A stretch of 64,000 nucleotides of DNA from Gautieria morchelliformis. Taxonomy: Eukaryota > Basidiomycota > Agaricomycetes > Gomphales > Gomphaceae. Below, piece after piece: positions 1 through 10,324 of this stretch (position 1 is its first letter; every line of letters begins with the position of its first letter). The position numbers and the translations under genes are program-made. A model generated the notes under the pieces. The model made no database searches and had not been told where the DNA came from. It was given only the letters and a program-made list of their open reading frames with translations. The stretch spans positions 186,001 to 250,000 of the forward strand of contig WHVA01000110.1 of the NCBI GenBank assembly GCA_015179125.1, in the 5' to 3' direction.

Positions 1-19
1 AGACCCACCAGTCTCCGAG

Positions 20-964
20 ATGGGCCTCCTACCACGACCAGTAGGAAAGGCTCAACAGCATCATACGCAATGGTACCACATCTTCCCGCTCAACGACCCA
101 CGCTTCGTCAAGCTCATAGCACATGCAAAAGAAATGCCGCAACTCGCACGCACACGCGAGATGATCAGTGTGTTCAAGCACATCGAGTGCGAGCAACATG
201 CTCCCAATCCCGAAAGGGATTGTCTCGTGATAGCAAGCAGTACCCCGCATGACATCGCCGCCATCCTAAGGGGTTGGATACACAACCCCGAAGGAATCGC
301 ATCTGCCATCTGTGACAATGTGGATGGAACATTCAACCTAGACGACATGGACCTCTGGATGTGGTTGAAGGCCCTCGCGCCCCATGTTAAAGGGGTCGCG
401 TCACCTCTCAAGTTGAGACTTCTCGACTTGTTCGGCTCAACCGACCAATGGTCGAGCTTCGTCGATGCCAGGGAATGCCTGACACCGCAGAGCACCAGGC
501 TGCGGCTCTCCATCACGGGCCCATATCCCATGGGGGGCCAAGCTGGCCCTGACATCCCGCTCGCTGAGATTGTGTGATGGCTGACCCACTACACCGGGGT
601 CACTCACGAACGAGCGATGTGCATTGAACAGATCGTTCAGTGCAGCATCACCGGTGCAGCATTCAGTGCCGCCGCTCAGGAGGGCCAACAAAAGGTCCTT
701 GAAACCAGCCATGTGAGGGCCACGGTGCTGCGACAGCTCACCCACGCTCAGCTCAATCAAGAGCTGGCGCGCTTTGGCCTCCTCCCCAGGCTGAGGATCC
801 GGCCGTCGAGGCCATGCTCCGCGAGGATGCAGGCCCCATCACCCAAGCAGAAACCACCGCCAGTGGTGAGGCTTAACCGCCTCACCCAACCACCCCCGCC
901 GATGTGGAGGTGCCTCCGGAGGAGTCACATGCTCCACCGGCCCCGTACGACAACAATGTCATAA
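20..964 (+). pseudogene. Uncharacterised ORF with in-frame stop and frameshifts
   Basis: I do not recognise this protein. One frame runs from the ATG at 20 to a TGA at 575-577, then continues open in the same frame to about 780. After that the plausible reading moves to another frame (an acidic, Pro/Glu-rich stretch) and then a third, which ends at a TAA near 1013 after residues DDLYES. The first 185 residues are soluble in composition, with a Trp-rich patch (LDDMDLWMWLKAL) and no obvious membrane segment. The tail lies about 25 bases before a purine run that could be a polypurine tract, so it may be the 3' ORF of an LTR element rather than a host gene. The 5' end may lie outside the window. 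Confidence 0.35.
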
Positions 965-1036
965 TATCGGAAACACTAGAGGACTCCATCATGGATGACC
1001 TCTATGAGTCCTAAGCGGTATCCTATAGTTGTCTAT

Positions 1037-1099
1037 AGAGGGGGAGGGTGTAAATAACCTATGTATCTACATGTACACTAGTTATTACATAACCCCAGT
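1037..1099 (+). repeat. Possible polypurine tract and truncated LTR start
   Basis: A purine run (GAGGGGGAGGG) is followed at once by TGTAAATAACC, the arrangement expected at a polypurine tract/3' LTR junction. The putative LTR is cut after about 50 bases where LINE A begins. No second copy is present in the window, so this rests on local pattern only. Confidence 0.3.
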
Positions 1100-3074
1100 G
1101 GTGTGGATTTTTTCCATGCTGTTCGGTTTCAGGCTGTAAGCATGCAGGATTCCGTGGAGGGGCGAGCGGTGCCGTTTTACGTATCTTCTGGCAGCCTTTT
1201 TTATCCTTGTGGCGAGTGGGTGGTTGTGCGGTAAGCAGGCAAGTCGCACCGCCGCCCTGTGTACTAGCTTTGAGACTAGGAGCGGGAACGGTAGGAGGTT
1301 GGCATGCGCGTCGAGCGTGTCAGTTGCCGTGGTTCTTAGGGCCCCTGTTATGTCCAGTGCTTCCTGTCTCTGTATCCATGCCAACTTATTCACTTGTCCT
1401 TTCGTTCCCTTGGCGCGTTTGGTGGCTGGTATAAGGAAAATGTCAGCTGCGTAGAGCATTCGCGGCACGGCCACTGTTAGGTAGTATGTTCTCATGTGCT
1501 TAGCTGTGGCTCCCTTCGTCGGCTTCGCTAATCTCTTGTATTGCCCGATGTATGCCTCTCCCTTCCTTAGTGCGTAGTTCGCGTGCTCCTTAAACCTCAG
1601 CTCCTGGTCGATGATTACTCCTAACAGTTTGTGCATCGCTGCCGGCTTTATTACATTCTGTCCAATTCTAATCGACGGCCTCTAGATTGGCCTGGTTTTG
1701 CCTGGTCTCGTTGGATCTTTTTCTCTGCGTCTGGTGAATCCTAGTAAACCGAACTTTTCGATGGCGAACTGGCAGTCGTGTTCGGTCGCCCAGCAGCTTG
1801 CACCCCCAGGTCTATTCATGATATCTGTGAGCTTGCCGAAAGCCTCCCCGAGCGTGGCTCCTTCTGCTATCAGTGTTGTGTCATCGACGAAGCCTACGCT
1901 ACCCTCTCCTCTTCTGTCTTTTACTACATCGATCAAATCCGCATTGTAGAATTGATATGCGATTGCCGACAGCGGGCAGCCCTGGTCCATCCCGCGCTGT
2001 ATGGGCCTGGTCGTCGAGGTGTAATCATCGAAGCTAACCATGGTGAGCCGGCCCTGCACCTTTCAGCGTATCCAGTCCGTGTATTCTTGGGGTACTCCTT
2101 TCCTGCACATATTGTGTATGAGTCTGTCTAACAGTATGCTCGGGAAAGCCCCCTTGATATCCAAGAACAACGCTCCCAATACCCTTCCCTTCCTCCATGG
2201 GTCTTTAGCCTCCCCTACTATGTAGTGTATGGCGTCGGTCGTGGTCCGCCCTGGCCTGCATCCGAAATGGTTGTTCGGCAGTAGGCAGTGCTTCTCCGCC
2301 ATTTTCACTAGGTCCTCGGCCACGCATGCTGATAAAACCTTTCCGATCGTGTCCAGTAAGGCGATTGGCCTGTACGCCCCTGGGGCCGTGTAATCCGCCT
2401 TCGCCGGTTTGCGCAGGACCCTCGTGATTGAGTCTCTCCATTCCGCTGGGTACACTTTCAATTCAAAGGTTGCGCGGAATAAAGGCCCTATATAAGGGAG
2501 TAGGACTTTAATACACTGTTTAATGAGGACGTTCGGGATACCGTTCTCCCCTGGGGCCTTGAACGGGTTCAGCTTGTCGACTGCTCTCCTTATCTGTTCG
2601 TCTGAGATCGGCTGGTATTCGAATGCTGGTGCAGGGTATTCGTAGTCTCTCGGCACTTGCTCTATCCCGGCGGCTGGCTGTGGAAAGAACGTGTTGAAGA
2701 GCAGATCTGCTTTTTGTTCATTTGTCTCCGCTGTTTGCCGTGTGCCACCTTCTCGTGTCGTTACCAGTGTCAGCACTCGCGCTCGTCCCCCGTCTGTCGC
2801 ATCTGACGATGCATACCTGTGCGCCGTCCAAATTGTTTTTTGGTCTATGTTGGCCAGGAAATCCTTCCAGTGGTCCTTCTTCGACCCCTCGATTGCCTCT
2901 GCGTATCGGTTCCTGGCTACTCTGTATTCTTCATGTGCCGCGTCTGCTGAGTCATTCCGCCTAGCGTATGACCTTCTGCCCAGCCGTCTCGTCTCCACTC
3001 TTATCTGTGTAAGCTGTAGTGACCACCAGTGTTTCATGAATGGCAACGGCCTGCTTGTGGGTACCAGTTCTTCT

Positions 3075-4065
3075 TGTTGGGTGCATTTATGCTCCTGCAC
3101 CAAAATCAAGCATAATATATCCAATTTGTTGTGTGGTTTCTCAATTTCTTTTCATATTGTTCTTCTATGATGCATCCATTTCTCTGGTTATTTTCGAAAT
3201 TTTCCACTCACTCCCTATCTCTCCATTTCATCTTGTTATTCCTACTTTCACAAGCGGCTGCACCCAGCGGAGTCTGAAACGACTTCGACGCGCGAGCTCT
3301 TGGGTGCTAAAGGGCCGGGTAGTAGTACATGCGCAGTGAAACAGTTTTCCCCCTCTCTCAGTGACAACTAAATTCACTGAGAGAGGCAAGTAAATTAGTC
3401 TAGCATTCTTTCGATTTATTAACCTAGAAATCCTCTGTAGTGAATTGTTTTCTAGGTAGTGTATAATATATTTATAGTGACAACTAAATTCACTGAGAGA
3501 GTGAATTGTTTTCTAGTCTATTCTTTTGAGCAACAAGTCCATACCTACTGCCTATAATGTTAGCAACTAGGGGCTATGGCAGGGAAGGTTCGGTAGAGTT
3601 CTTAGAAAGCTAGAATCAAATACACTCTCTCAGTGAATTTATTGTCACTGATGTATTAATACAATACCTAGAATCAAATACACTACATGATTTTCAGTCA
3701 ACATGCTATGTAAATATGAAATATACTACTCGCCTCTCTCAGTGAATTTATTGTCACTGAGAGAGGAGCACTATCCTGTCTCAGAAGGCATATACGTGCA
3801 CCCGGCCCTTTAGCGCCCAAGGGCTCCCGCGTCGAAGTCATTTCAAACTCCGCTGGGTGCAGCCGCCTGTGAAAATAGAAATAACAGAATGGAATGGAGA
3901 GATAGGAAGTGACTAGAAAATTTCGAAAATAAGCAGAGAAGTGGATGCATGGTACAAGAACAGTATGAGAAAATATTGAAACACCACACAATAAATTGAA
4001 TATATTATGCTTGATTTTGGTGCAGGAGCATAAATGCACCCAACATATAATTCCTGTCTACTACA
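3075..4065 (+). mobile_element. Solo copia-1-family LTR inserted in LINE A (itself interrupted)
   Basis: The LTR runs TGTTGGGTGC... from 3075 to 3557, resumes at 4051 and ends ...CTACTACA at 4065. It is flanked by the perfect 5-bp duplication CTTCT (3070-3074 and 4066-4070). It is the same family as the copia-1 LTRs at 13901 and 18662 but in the opposite orientation. A second LTR occupies 3558-4045. No internal retrotransposon sequence is present, so it is a recombined solo LTR. Confidence 0.9.
3558..4045 (-). mobile_element. Second, divergent copia-1-family solo LTR nested in the first
   Basis: On the plus strand it begins TGTTAGCAAC and ends ATGCACCCAACA. It is flanked by the 5-bp duplication TATAA (3553-3557 and 4046-4050). 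It is visibly diverged from the host LTR but keeps the same ends and the CCTCTCTCAGTG...CACTGAGAGAGG inverted repeat. It lies in the opposite orientation to the LTR it interrupts, which makes the whole 3075-4065 block look like a long imperfect palindrome. Confidence 0.88.
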
Positions 4066-5006
4066 CTTCTGTCACGTCTGCGATTACTTCCGTCAGCATC
4101 CTCAAGTGCCTGTGGAACTGCTGTGGGGTGGCCGGCGTTGGAGTTCTGATGTCCTGTTCGAGCTTTTCCTTGAGTCGCTCTGTGTAGGCCCACTAATCCA
4201 CCTGTCTGAAGTTGGGCTTCGCTGTCTGTGTGCTGTCTTTGACCGTGACTTCGAATGTGGTATCTACAGGGAAATGGTCGCTTTTGGGGGGTCTGTCCTC
4301 CGGCACCACCCTGCAGTTAATTAGGCTTTCTGCTAGCGGTGAAGCGCGAATACATTATCCGTGTGTGTGTAGTTTCCCATGGCCATTGCTCTCAGCGTGG
4401 GTATCTCTTTTGGTAGTATCATCTGCAGGTCCAGTTTGGCTACCGCGTCGAGTAATATCTGCGCCTCATCTAGATTAGCTCTTGTGAACAGATGTGAATT
4501 CCTCAGCTCGTCCCATGTTGGGTGATGTCTATTGAAATCCCCCAGCCATATTATCCCTTCCACGTCTTGTCCCTGCCTCTGCATTCCTTGATCGGCTGCC
4601 TGTCTTTGAAGATATGTCTGGACGGCTCTTATACTATCAGATTGCGCACAGTCGCAGTATATGTTAATGATGAGCACATTACCCATGTTTGTTTTGACCC
4701 TCGTCGCCGTGGCGTCCGGCATTCCTATCTCTACTGCCTCCCACACGCTTGTAGCTATCCTTTTGCTTATCATGATCATCGATCTCGTCCTTTTGCTTTT
4801 CTCTTGGGAGTGCGTCTTGGGGTACACCGTGTACCAGCTAGGGGTCGCTCTAGAGTTGCCTAGGAAATCAATATATGGTTCCTGCACTGCAAGGATATCA
4901 TAATTGTCAGGTGAGCACTTAGCTAGCATCTCTGTCGTTGCGATCAGCGACTTGTCGACGTTTTGTTGTCTAATCTTCAATTTTTTGATCTGCAGGCTTT
5001 CCCTGT

Positions 5007-6835
5007 TCATCCCCGGTGTGTGTTGTTGCCACCTTCCTCGCGCTCTGTTGGTTGTTCTTGTCTGTGCAGGTCTCCTATTCCGTATTCGTCCAGTTGGCTT
5101 TGGCGAATCTCTCCTGCCTCTCGTTCATGCCCTTGCCACCCCTGATCCCTGTGCCCTATCTGGGGGTTGGCCCCGTCTCTTCGTCCCCTCATGCTTCCCC
5201 TACGCTGTCCCCCTTCTCTATGCCATGGACCGTTCTCGTCTGTCTGCTGTCTCTCGCAGCTTCTGTAATCCGTTTGTCTTCCGTTTCGATATTCCCCTTC
5301 TGCCGCTTGTCTCCTTCTGCCCTCCTGTGCGCTGTATCTCTTTAACAGGTCCCCAGCATCTTCCACCTCCTCTTCTGCTCCGTTTTGCTCCCACGTCCAC
5401 GGGTTCTCGTCTGGGAAGAACTTGTATGTGTGCTCTGGGTCTCCTTTTTCCGCCGCCAAACATGCTGCCCTGAATATCGGGCATGTCCTGTCCCAGGACG
5501 CGTGTCCTTGTACGTTGCAGTTCGTGCACTTGAACCTGCTCGGGTCAACTTCTTCGCATTCCGCCGTTCTGTGCTCGCCTCCACACGTTCCGCACTTGTC
5601 ACTGCTGTTGCACTCGGCCGCGATCTGTCTTGCATTGTATTTTTGGCATTTGAGGCATCGGCGTGGTTCTCTTTTCAATCTTCTAGCCCATGTCCTCTTG
5701 CCGGCTATTATCAGTCCGTCTCTTATGCTTTGATTCGCGGCCTCGGTCGTGGCGAATCTGGCGATGATGTGAGCTGATTTTTGTCCAGTTGTTCTCCTGT
5801 GTACGGGTTTTATCCACCGAGTTGATAATAGGGAGCCGGCAGGAATCCTGGAATCTCTTTCTATTTTTCTCATCTCCACGAGTGTGTCGGGTGAATGGCT
5901 CAGGGGTACGTATTCCACTATTACCATCATTTCCCGGCCCTTTATTACGGCTGCCCCGCTGAATTTGCTCAAGAAAGCCCTCTTGTTCTCCTGGATCCAT
6001 CTTGCTGCCTCTTCCGTCTCCATGTCGAAAACTATCCCCCCATTTGCAGCTTTTTGGCCCCGATAAAGGTCATGTCGGCTTGGCCGTGGTCTTCCTCTAG
6101 GTTGCTGACTGCCTCGTTCGCCTTCGCTACCAGCTCCTGTTTGGTGAGCCCGCCGAAGGGGTCCTGCTCTCCTTGTGTGTCCTCATCTATCAGTAATTGC
6201 CTCGCTTTCGCTTTCGCTTTTGCCAGGTTGTTCGGGTGCGATAGAGGTACGTTACCTTTCAACGCCGCTGCATATGTCCTCTCCCCGCGTCCTTCCTCCC
6301 TCCCTTGTTCTCTCTGCTGGCTCATAATGTTCAGGTGCTCCATTAGATTACTGGCCCCTTCCGTCGTGTCCTTCGCGACCTCCGTGACCTCCTTCACCGT
6401 CTCTGCCGCCGCCTCGATCTTGGCTATGATTGGGGCGAGACTCTTCTCCACGTGTTGCATGACCGCTACTCCTACCCCCTTCGCTGCTTCCTCCGTCATC
6501 ATGATTGCCACCGCCCTTACTCCTTCCTGCAACGTCTTTCCGCTGGCGTTGTGCACTAGCGACAGCAGCACGTAGCTGAGCTGGTCCGCTGAGTGGGGGT
6601 CCTCTTTGGCTAGGTAGCCGTATCTGTCGAGGTGACTCCTGGCCTGCTCTCTTGTGCGTACTGTTGCATTTGGCTCTGCTAATAGTTCGGCTCTGGATTT
6701 ATTGCTGGTCTGCTGCATGGTGCCCGCCCTCGTGCAGCTTTGTGACGTGGAAGGCAAAAGCGGGTCAGCGCTTGGTGGCATCGTTTTTTTGCCAGCTTTC
6801 TTTTTGCAGGAGCTGTGTGGTATCGCTGGTGACAA
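5007..6835 (-). pseudogene. LINE A ORF1 (gag-like nucleic-acid-binding protein)
   Basis: The first part (6835 to 6032) has a Ser/Thr-rich start, a long Ala/Glu/Lys helical stretch and a conserved YAAALKG segment. The second part (6023 to 5007) has clustered CCHC-type knuckles (CLKCQKYN, CGTCGGEHRTAEC, CTNCNVQGHASWDRTC) and then an Arg/Gly/Gln-rich tail. The two parts are in different frames. Adding one G to a six-G run near 6030 would join them, and LINE B shows the same continuity of homology, so I read this as one ORF1 with a homopolymer frameshift. Its role would be binding LINE RNA in the RNP. The stop codon overlaps the ORF2 start as ATGA at 5010-5007. Confidence 0.75.
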
Positions 6836-6914
6836 GCAGCGACACTCTAGAGTGTTGTGTATCTATTGTGTACACGGGAAAAGGGGTTTTTGCGTTTTGG
6901 TTGTTGTGGTGAGT

Positions 6915-7075
6915 GTTAGAAAAGTTTATCAGGATCATTGATCTTGTCCGCACACCTCTGTCGTTGTAGTGGGTCTTCGGGTATACTGTGTACCAGCTGT
7001 GTGTGGCCCTGGAGTTTCCGAGAAAAACAATATATGGTTCCTGGATCATGAGAATGTGTGCACTTAGCCCAAACA
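6915..7075 (-). pseudogene. Detached LINE endonuclease fragment
   Basis: The minus strand reads IQEPYIVFLGNSRATHSW, then YTVYPKTH and TRSMILI, which match the endonuclease start of LINE A (QEPYIDFLGNSRATPSW...). It lies just 5' of LINE A ORF1, where an endonuclease does not belong. It is therefore a piece of another LINE copy or the result of rearrangement. No catalytic centre remains. Confidence 0.75.
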
Positions 7076-8006
7076 AAGACCAACATGGACACTGACTCGG
7101 CTCGTAGCAGCATGACAGACACGGACACGGACAAACCCTGACATCGCCGTTGCATGGTACGCACATGTCCTCCCTCTACTCCCTCGTCTTTCATGGCATT
7201 ATCACAGATATTACCCGTCCACTCCAAACCCCAGTTCACCTCCCTGGAATAACACTAACAGCGTTTTCTTATCGAAATTCGAGGAATATTTGAATAGAGT
7301 TTTCCCAATAATAGCCACGTATATTTGCTACTATCAGCTGGGAAAACAAGGTTTTAGGACGATTTTAATCCTTTTTTCGTGAGGCTTTTCATTAGCAACG
7401 GTTCCCACACAGTGACCTTGTGATACAAGGCATAAGATTGACATCTTTACACTTAGATACAAATGCAAAATCCTTTTCCTCTGCTTGTCTGACTGTCTCC
7501 TTGGATTTGAACCACTTCGGTGCCTGGCCCCTGGTTTGCACAGACTTTCACAGCCATACACAGCCTTGCACTGCCCCGCACTGCCCTGCACAGCCACTAT
7601 GACATCAAGGGACTTATTTGGTGTCATAGCATTGCGTTTGGAGGATCCATTCATCCAATAGGGTTTGTTAAACCTGCACCCTAGTTTTGGCTTTGTACAT
7701 CTTTGTGTGGCTTTATACACAACCTTGCACGGCCATGGTTGCTATGATGCAAGTTATGTGCCAGCTGGGTTTGAATTGCACAGGCTTGTGTAAGCAGTTG
7801 AGGATGCATTCAGTCATAGTGGCTGAGTTTGAGTGAGCCAAGGTACCGGAGTTGTAGGTGCTTGAGTACCTGCAACTCCGAATTCACGGTTTGTGGAAAG
7901 CTCCGGTCGGAGTTTGAAACTGAGCTGCTGTGGCAGAGTTGTGGATGTGTGTGGGTTCATAACTCTGCCTGACAGAATAAGGAGTTTTTGAGCCAGGGAA
8001 ACCAAG
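7076..8006. other. No recognised gene; contains two inverted repeats
   Basis: I see no supported coding region. There is a CTGCCCTGCAC-type short repeat near 7560-7600. Two inverted repeats are present: CGGAGTTGTAGGT with ACCTGCAACTCCG (about 7850-7882, one mismatch) and GGCAGAGTT with AACTCTGCC (about 7932-7968). This stretch may be decayed Harbinger-related or non-autonomous DNA. Confidence 0.5.
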
Positions 8007-8774
8007 TTAAATGGCGAAAAAATAGTGGCCATGTGTCCATGAGTTGTATGTTGCGTTTTCAAGCCCCGGGTCTTCAGGCACCTCCACTGTCAAATTCAAC
8101 CCATCTATACTCCCAAACGCGCCCTGGAGCAGCGCATGACGCTCCGTTATCATTCCTTCGTACACCTTCATCTTCGCTTCATTAGGCCATGATATGCGCG
8201 CTAGTGGCATGTTAGCCAGGGTCGTCTCTAACAGGTTAAGACCGAAGTTGATATAGCGGTCAACGGTTGCAGGAATAAGGCCAAATATTTGTTGCAAACT
8301 TGTGGTTGTCATGCATGAATGGATATAATGTAGACAAAGACCCAGGCCACCGGCAGCATTGAGGGAACATCTGCCAAGACAAGGCACACCATGTACGTCC
8401 ACATCTGTACGTTCGATGGCCGTGGTCTCCCATGCTGCTTGAAAACCTGAATGGAGAATCAGATAGAAGGTTTCTACATTGAAGCCCATTGTTGTAATAA
8501 AAGCCCAGTCATTTTTAGCAGCTAGCAAGTGCATCCATGGGGTGTCGCTGTTTGGCAGAGGGAGATCAGGACGAGTAAGCGTCCCAGGCACTGGCTTGCG
8601 ACGATCAGCACGCTCTTGTCGCAAGTCTAGTTCCCCAGCGAGTGCAAGCACTATAGTCATAAAATTTCAATACAACTTCAAGAGTTCCATAAATACAATC
8701 GTACAGATGAGCCTGTTGCGCAGTGCCTCTTCCTCTTCCAGTTCAGCCAGGAGGTCGCCTGAGCGCAGGCCATC
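8007..8774 (-). pseudogene. PIF/Harbinger-like (DDE_Tnp_4 type) transposase fragment
   Basis: The 217-residue minus frame from 8660 carries features typical of fungal Harbinger-type transposases: FITTMGFNVETFY, SLQQIFGLIPATVDRYINFGL, then FGSIDGLNL with the first catalytic Asp, and ENATYNSW. It ends at 8007, before the remaining acidic residues, so it is truncated. Upstream the frame continues through one TGA as DLLAELEEEEALRNRL up to 8774, where the Gypsy-1 LTR begins, so the gene was cut on its 5' side by that element. The endonuclease role is lost. The family call rests on motif recognition only. Confidence 0.8.
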
Positions 8775-9078
8775 TGTCAGGGTTCACGCATTTCCTTCCA
8801 CAAGTTTCTATTTCTTTCCATGAGTTTCCGTCACCTTCCATCACACTCCGTCACCTTCTGTCACATTCTGTCACACTCTGTCACATGTCACCTTCTGTCA
8901 CCTTCCGTAACCTTCTACAAGTTTCCGTCTCCCCTATTATGTAAGCCTTGCCAGCGCTATAAGACTGTAGCCCGTGTGGTGGCGTCCTCAGCTTGATCTC
9001 TGAGGATACCCACTACACAGGCAAGTCCCCATGTATCTATCGTTGGTAGAGTTATAAACTGAGGATACCCACTACACA
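8775..9078 (+). repeat. Gypsy-1 5' LTR (probable)
   Basis: It begins TGTCAGGG, a common start of fungal gypsy LTRs, and ends CTACACA just before the gag leader. A TATA-like GCTATAAGAC lies at about 8956-8965. The string GAGGATACCCACTACACA occurs twice (about 9000-9020 and 9061-9078). No 3' LTR is found, so the boundaries are inferred from the TG...CA ends and the interruption of the Harbinger frame at 8774. Confidence 0.6.
8826..8932 (+). repeat. Short tandem repeat (GTCACCTTCYGT-like) in the Gypsy-1 LTR
   Basis: Imperfect 10-12 bp units of the form GTCACCTTCTGT, GTCACATTCTGT and GTCACACTCTGT are repeated about nine times within the putative LTR. Confidence 0.8.
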
Positions 9079-9217
9079 GTTGGTCATTGTCCTAGTATCG
9101 GCTCTTATCTCCTTGAGTATCTTTGGTTGTGGCTTCGTCATTAGTGTTGCCCTCACAGAAGATCAAGCTCATAGGACGACCCCATGCACTTTTCTTAACC
9201 AGCCTTTATCTCAGCCT

Positions 9218-10324
9218 ATGGCAGACCAACTCCCAGACGCATACTGGGACTCCCTGGGTGACCATGGGCCATTTTTTCGAGGCCTCCTTTCCAGCCAAGC
9301 ACAGCAGCTGCAGCAACTTCAACTGCAGAATCAGGAACTGCACAGTCAGATTGTTAACGTTCATGACCACTTAGCCAATGCTGCCACCAATGCTGCTGTT
9401 GCTGCTGCTCAAGCCCTTGCGCCCTCAGTACCTCACAGTATCCCTCCATCTACTCGCTCTATCAAAGCAGCGGAACCGGAGAAGTTCAATGGAGACCGTG
9501 CAGAGACTGAAGGGTTTATCAGGTCTATCAGATTGTCGATTGCTGTCCAGCCAGCATCCTTCCCAGATGAGCGCACAAAGATCCTGTATGCTCTTTCCTT
9601 CATGACAGGAGGCTCTGTGGAGATATGGGCACACAACGAGACACAGGCTGTCATTGATGGCACCTCCTCTATATCCACTCTGAAGGGGTTCATTAAACGT
9701 GTGGAGGAGGCCTTTGGTGACCCAGATCATGCCAGGACGGCTCGCACTAAACTGCATGACCTCAGGATGGCGTCAGGAATGTCGGCAGATGAATACACGG
9801 CTCAATTTGAGATCCTGGCAGGCAGGACAGGCTTTAATGATGAGGCACTCGAGGATGCCTATGCTCGTGGCCTTCCAGCAGGTATCCTTGATAAGATCCA
9901 CGCCCAGCCCTTTCTTCCATCCAACCTCAAAGCCTGGAAGGAAGCAGCCTGTCAGATTGACCGCAATCATCGCCGTCTGTTAGAGGTCAGGAAGGCACAG
10001 ACACCTCATGTCCCTAATCGCCCTCCTCCTGCCCGACCACTCCACACTCCTACTATGGCTCCTGTTGTCACAGCACCACCCAGTAATGCGACACCTATGG
10101 ACATTGACTTATCCCGCCGCCGCACCGAAACACGGACCTGCTACAACTGTAAGAGACCTGGTCACATTTCACCAGACTGTCCTGAACCTCGCAAGCCACG
10201 AATCCGCGCAAACCTCACGGAGGCAGACATTGCAGCAATTGTCTCTAAATCTGTGGCAGCGGTGATGGAGGAACGCAAACAGAAGGTGGAAGCCCATGTC
10301 CAAGATGAAGGAAAGGGTTTTTAG
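9218..10324 (+). CDS. Gypsy-1 Gag
   Basis: Gag forms the virus-like particle and packages element RNA. The frame is open from the LTR, but the first ATG is at 9218 (MADQLPDAYW), giving 368 residues. It contains Gln-rich coiled-coil sequence near the start, a Retrotrans_gag-like core (EKFNGDRAE..., MTGGSVEIWA, VEEAFGDPDHARTA, MSADEYTAQFE) and one CCHC knuckle near the C-terminus (CYNCKRPGHISPDC). No internal stop is present. The stop at 10322-10324 directly follows a -1 slippery heptamer, which would extend Gag into Pol. Confidence 0.85.
   Translation: MADQLPDAYWDSLGDHGPFFRGLLSSQAQQLQQLQLQNQELHSQIVNVHDHLANAATNAAVAAAQALAPSVPHSIPPSTRSIKAAEPEKFNGDRAETEGFIRSIRLSIAVQPASFPDERTKILYALSFMTGGSVEIWAHNETQAVIDGTSSISTLKGFIKRVEEAFGDPDHARTARTKLHDLRMASGMSADEYTAQFEILAGRTGFNDEALEDAYARGLPAGILDKIHAQPFLPSNLKAWKEAACQIDRNHRRLLEVRKAQTPHVPNRPPPARPLHTPTMAPVVTAPPSNATPMDIDLSRRRTETRTCYNCKRPGHISPDCPEPRKPRIRANLTEADIAAIVSKSVAAVMEERKQKVEAHVQDEGKGF
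10315..10321 (+). promoter_or_regulatory. -1 ribosomal frameshift site, GGGTTTT, at the gag stop
   Basis: In the gag frame the codons are G GGT TTT followed at once by TAG. This matches the X XXY YYZ rule. Slipping back one base gives GGG TTT TTA GGC CAG and enters the pol frame without a stop. A possible 5-bp stem (AGCGG with CCGCT) lies about ten bases downstream. Confidence 0.7.

Larger units (their letters stand above)
1085..5010 (-). pseudogene. LINE A ORF2: endonuclease plus reverse transcriptase, broken
   Basis: ORF2 starts at the ATG at 5010. Endonuclease motifs are visible: QEPYIDF, WLGDFNRHHPTWDE with the expected Asp, and, after a frameshift near 4340, SDHFPVD. RT follows with KAPGENGIPN, the motif A-like LDIKGAFPS, GMDQGCPLS and the catalytic FVDD box in GFVDDTTLIA. 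Breaks are the frameshift after TDNVF (about 4340), a D-stop-W codon downstream, the two nested LTRs at 3075-4065, a TGA near 2063 and a TAG near 1682. If the LTRs and one target duplication are removed, the frame reads continuously as in LINE B. The RNase H domain is absent, so this copy is not autonomous. Confidence 0.85.
1085..6835 (-). mobile_element. LINE A, Tad-like non-LTR retrotransposon, 3' truncated
   Basis: In minus-strand order the element carries ORF1 with three CCHC knuckles, then an overlapping ORF2 with an apurinic-type endonuclease and a reverse transcriptase. It matches LINE B (36590-42560) residue for residue over long stretches. LINE A stops just after the segment aligning to MEKI in LINE B, so the RNase H domain, C-terminal cysteine motif and poly(A) tail are missing. 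It is also broken by frameshifts near 6030 and 4340, in-frame stops near 2063 and 1682, and the nested LTR insertion at 3075-4065. Assignment to the Tad clade is inferred from domain order. Confidence 0.85.

Noticed and set aside
3075-4065. A terminal-inverted-repeat DNA transposon of about 1 kb
   Set aside because: The inverted ends are two opposed LTRs of the copia-1 family, each with its own 5-bp duplication; there is no transposase.
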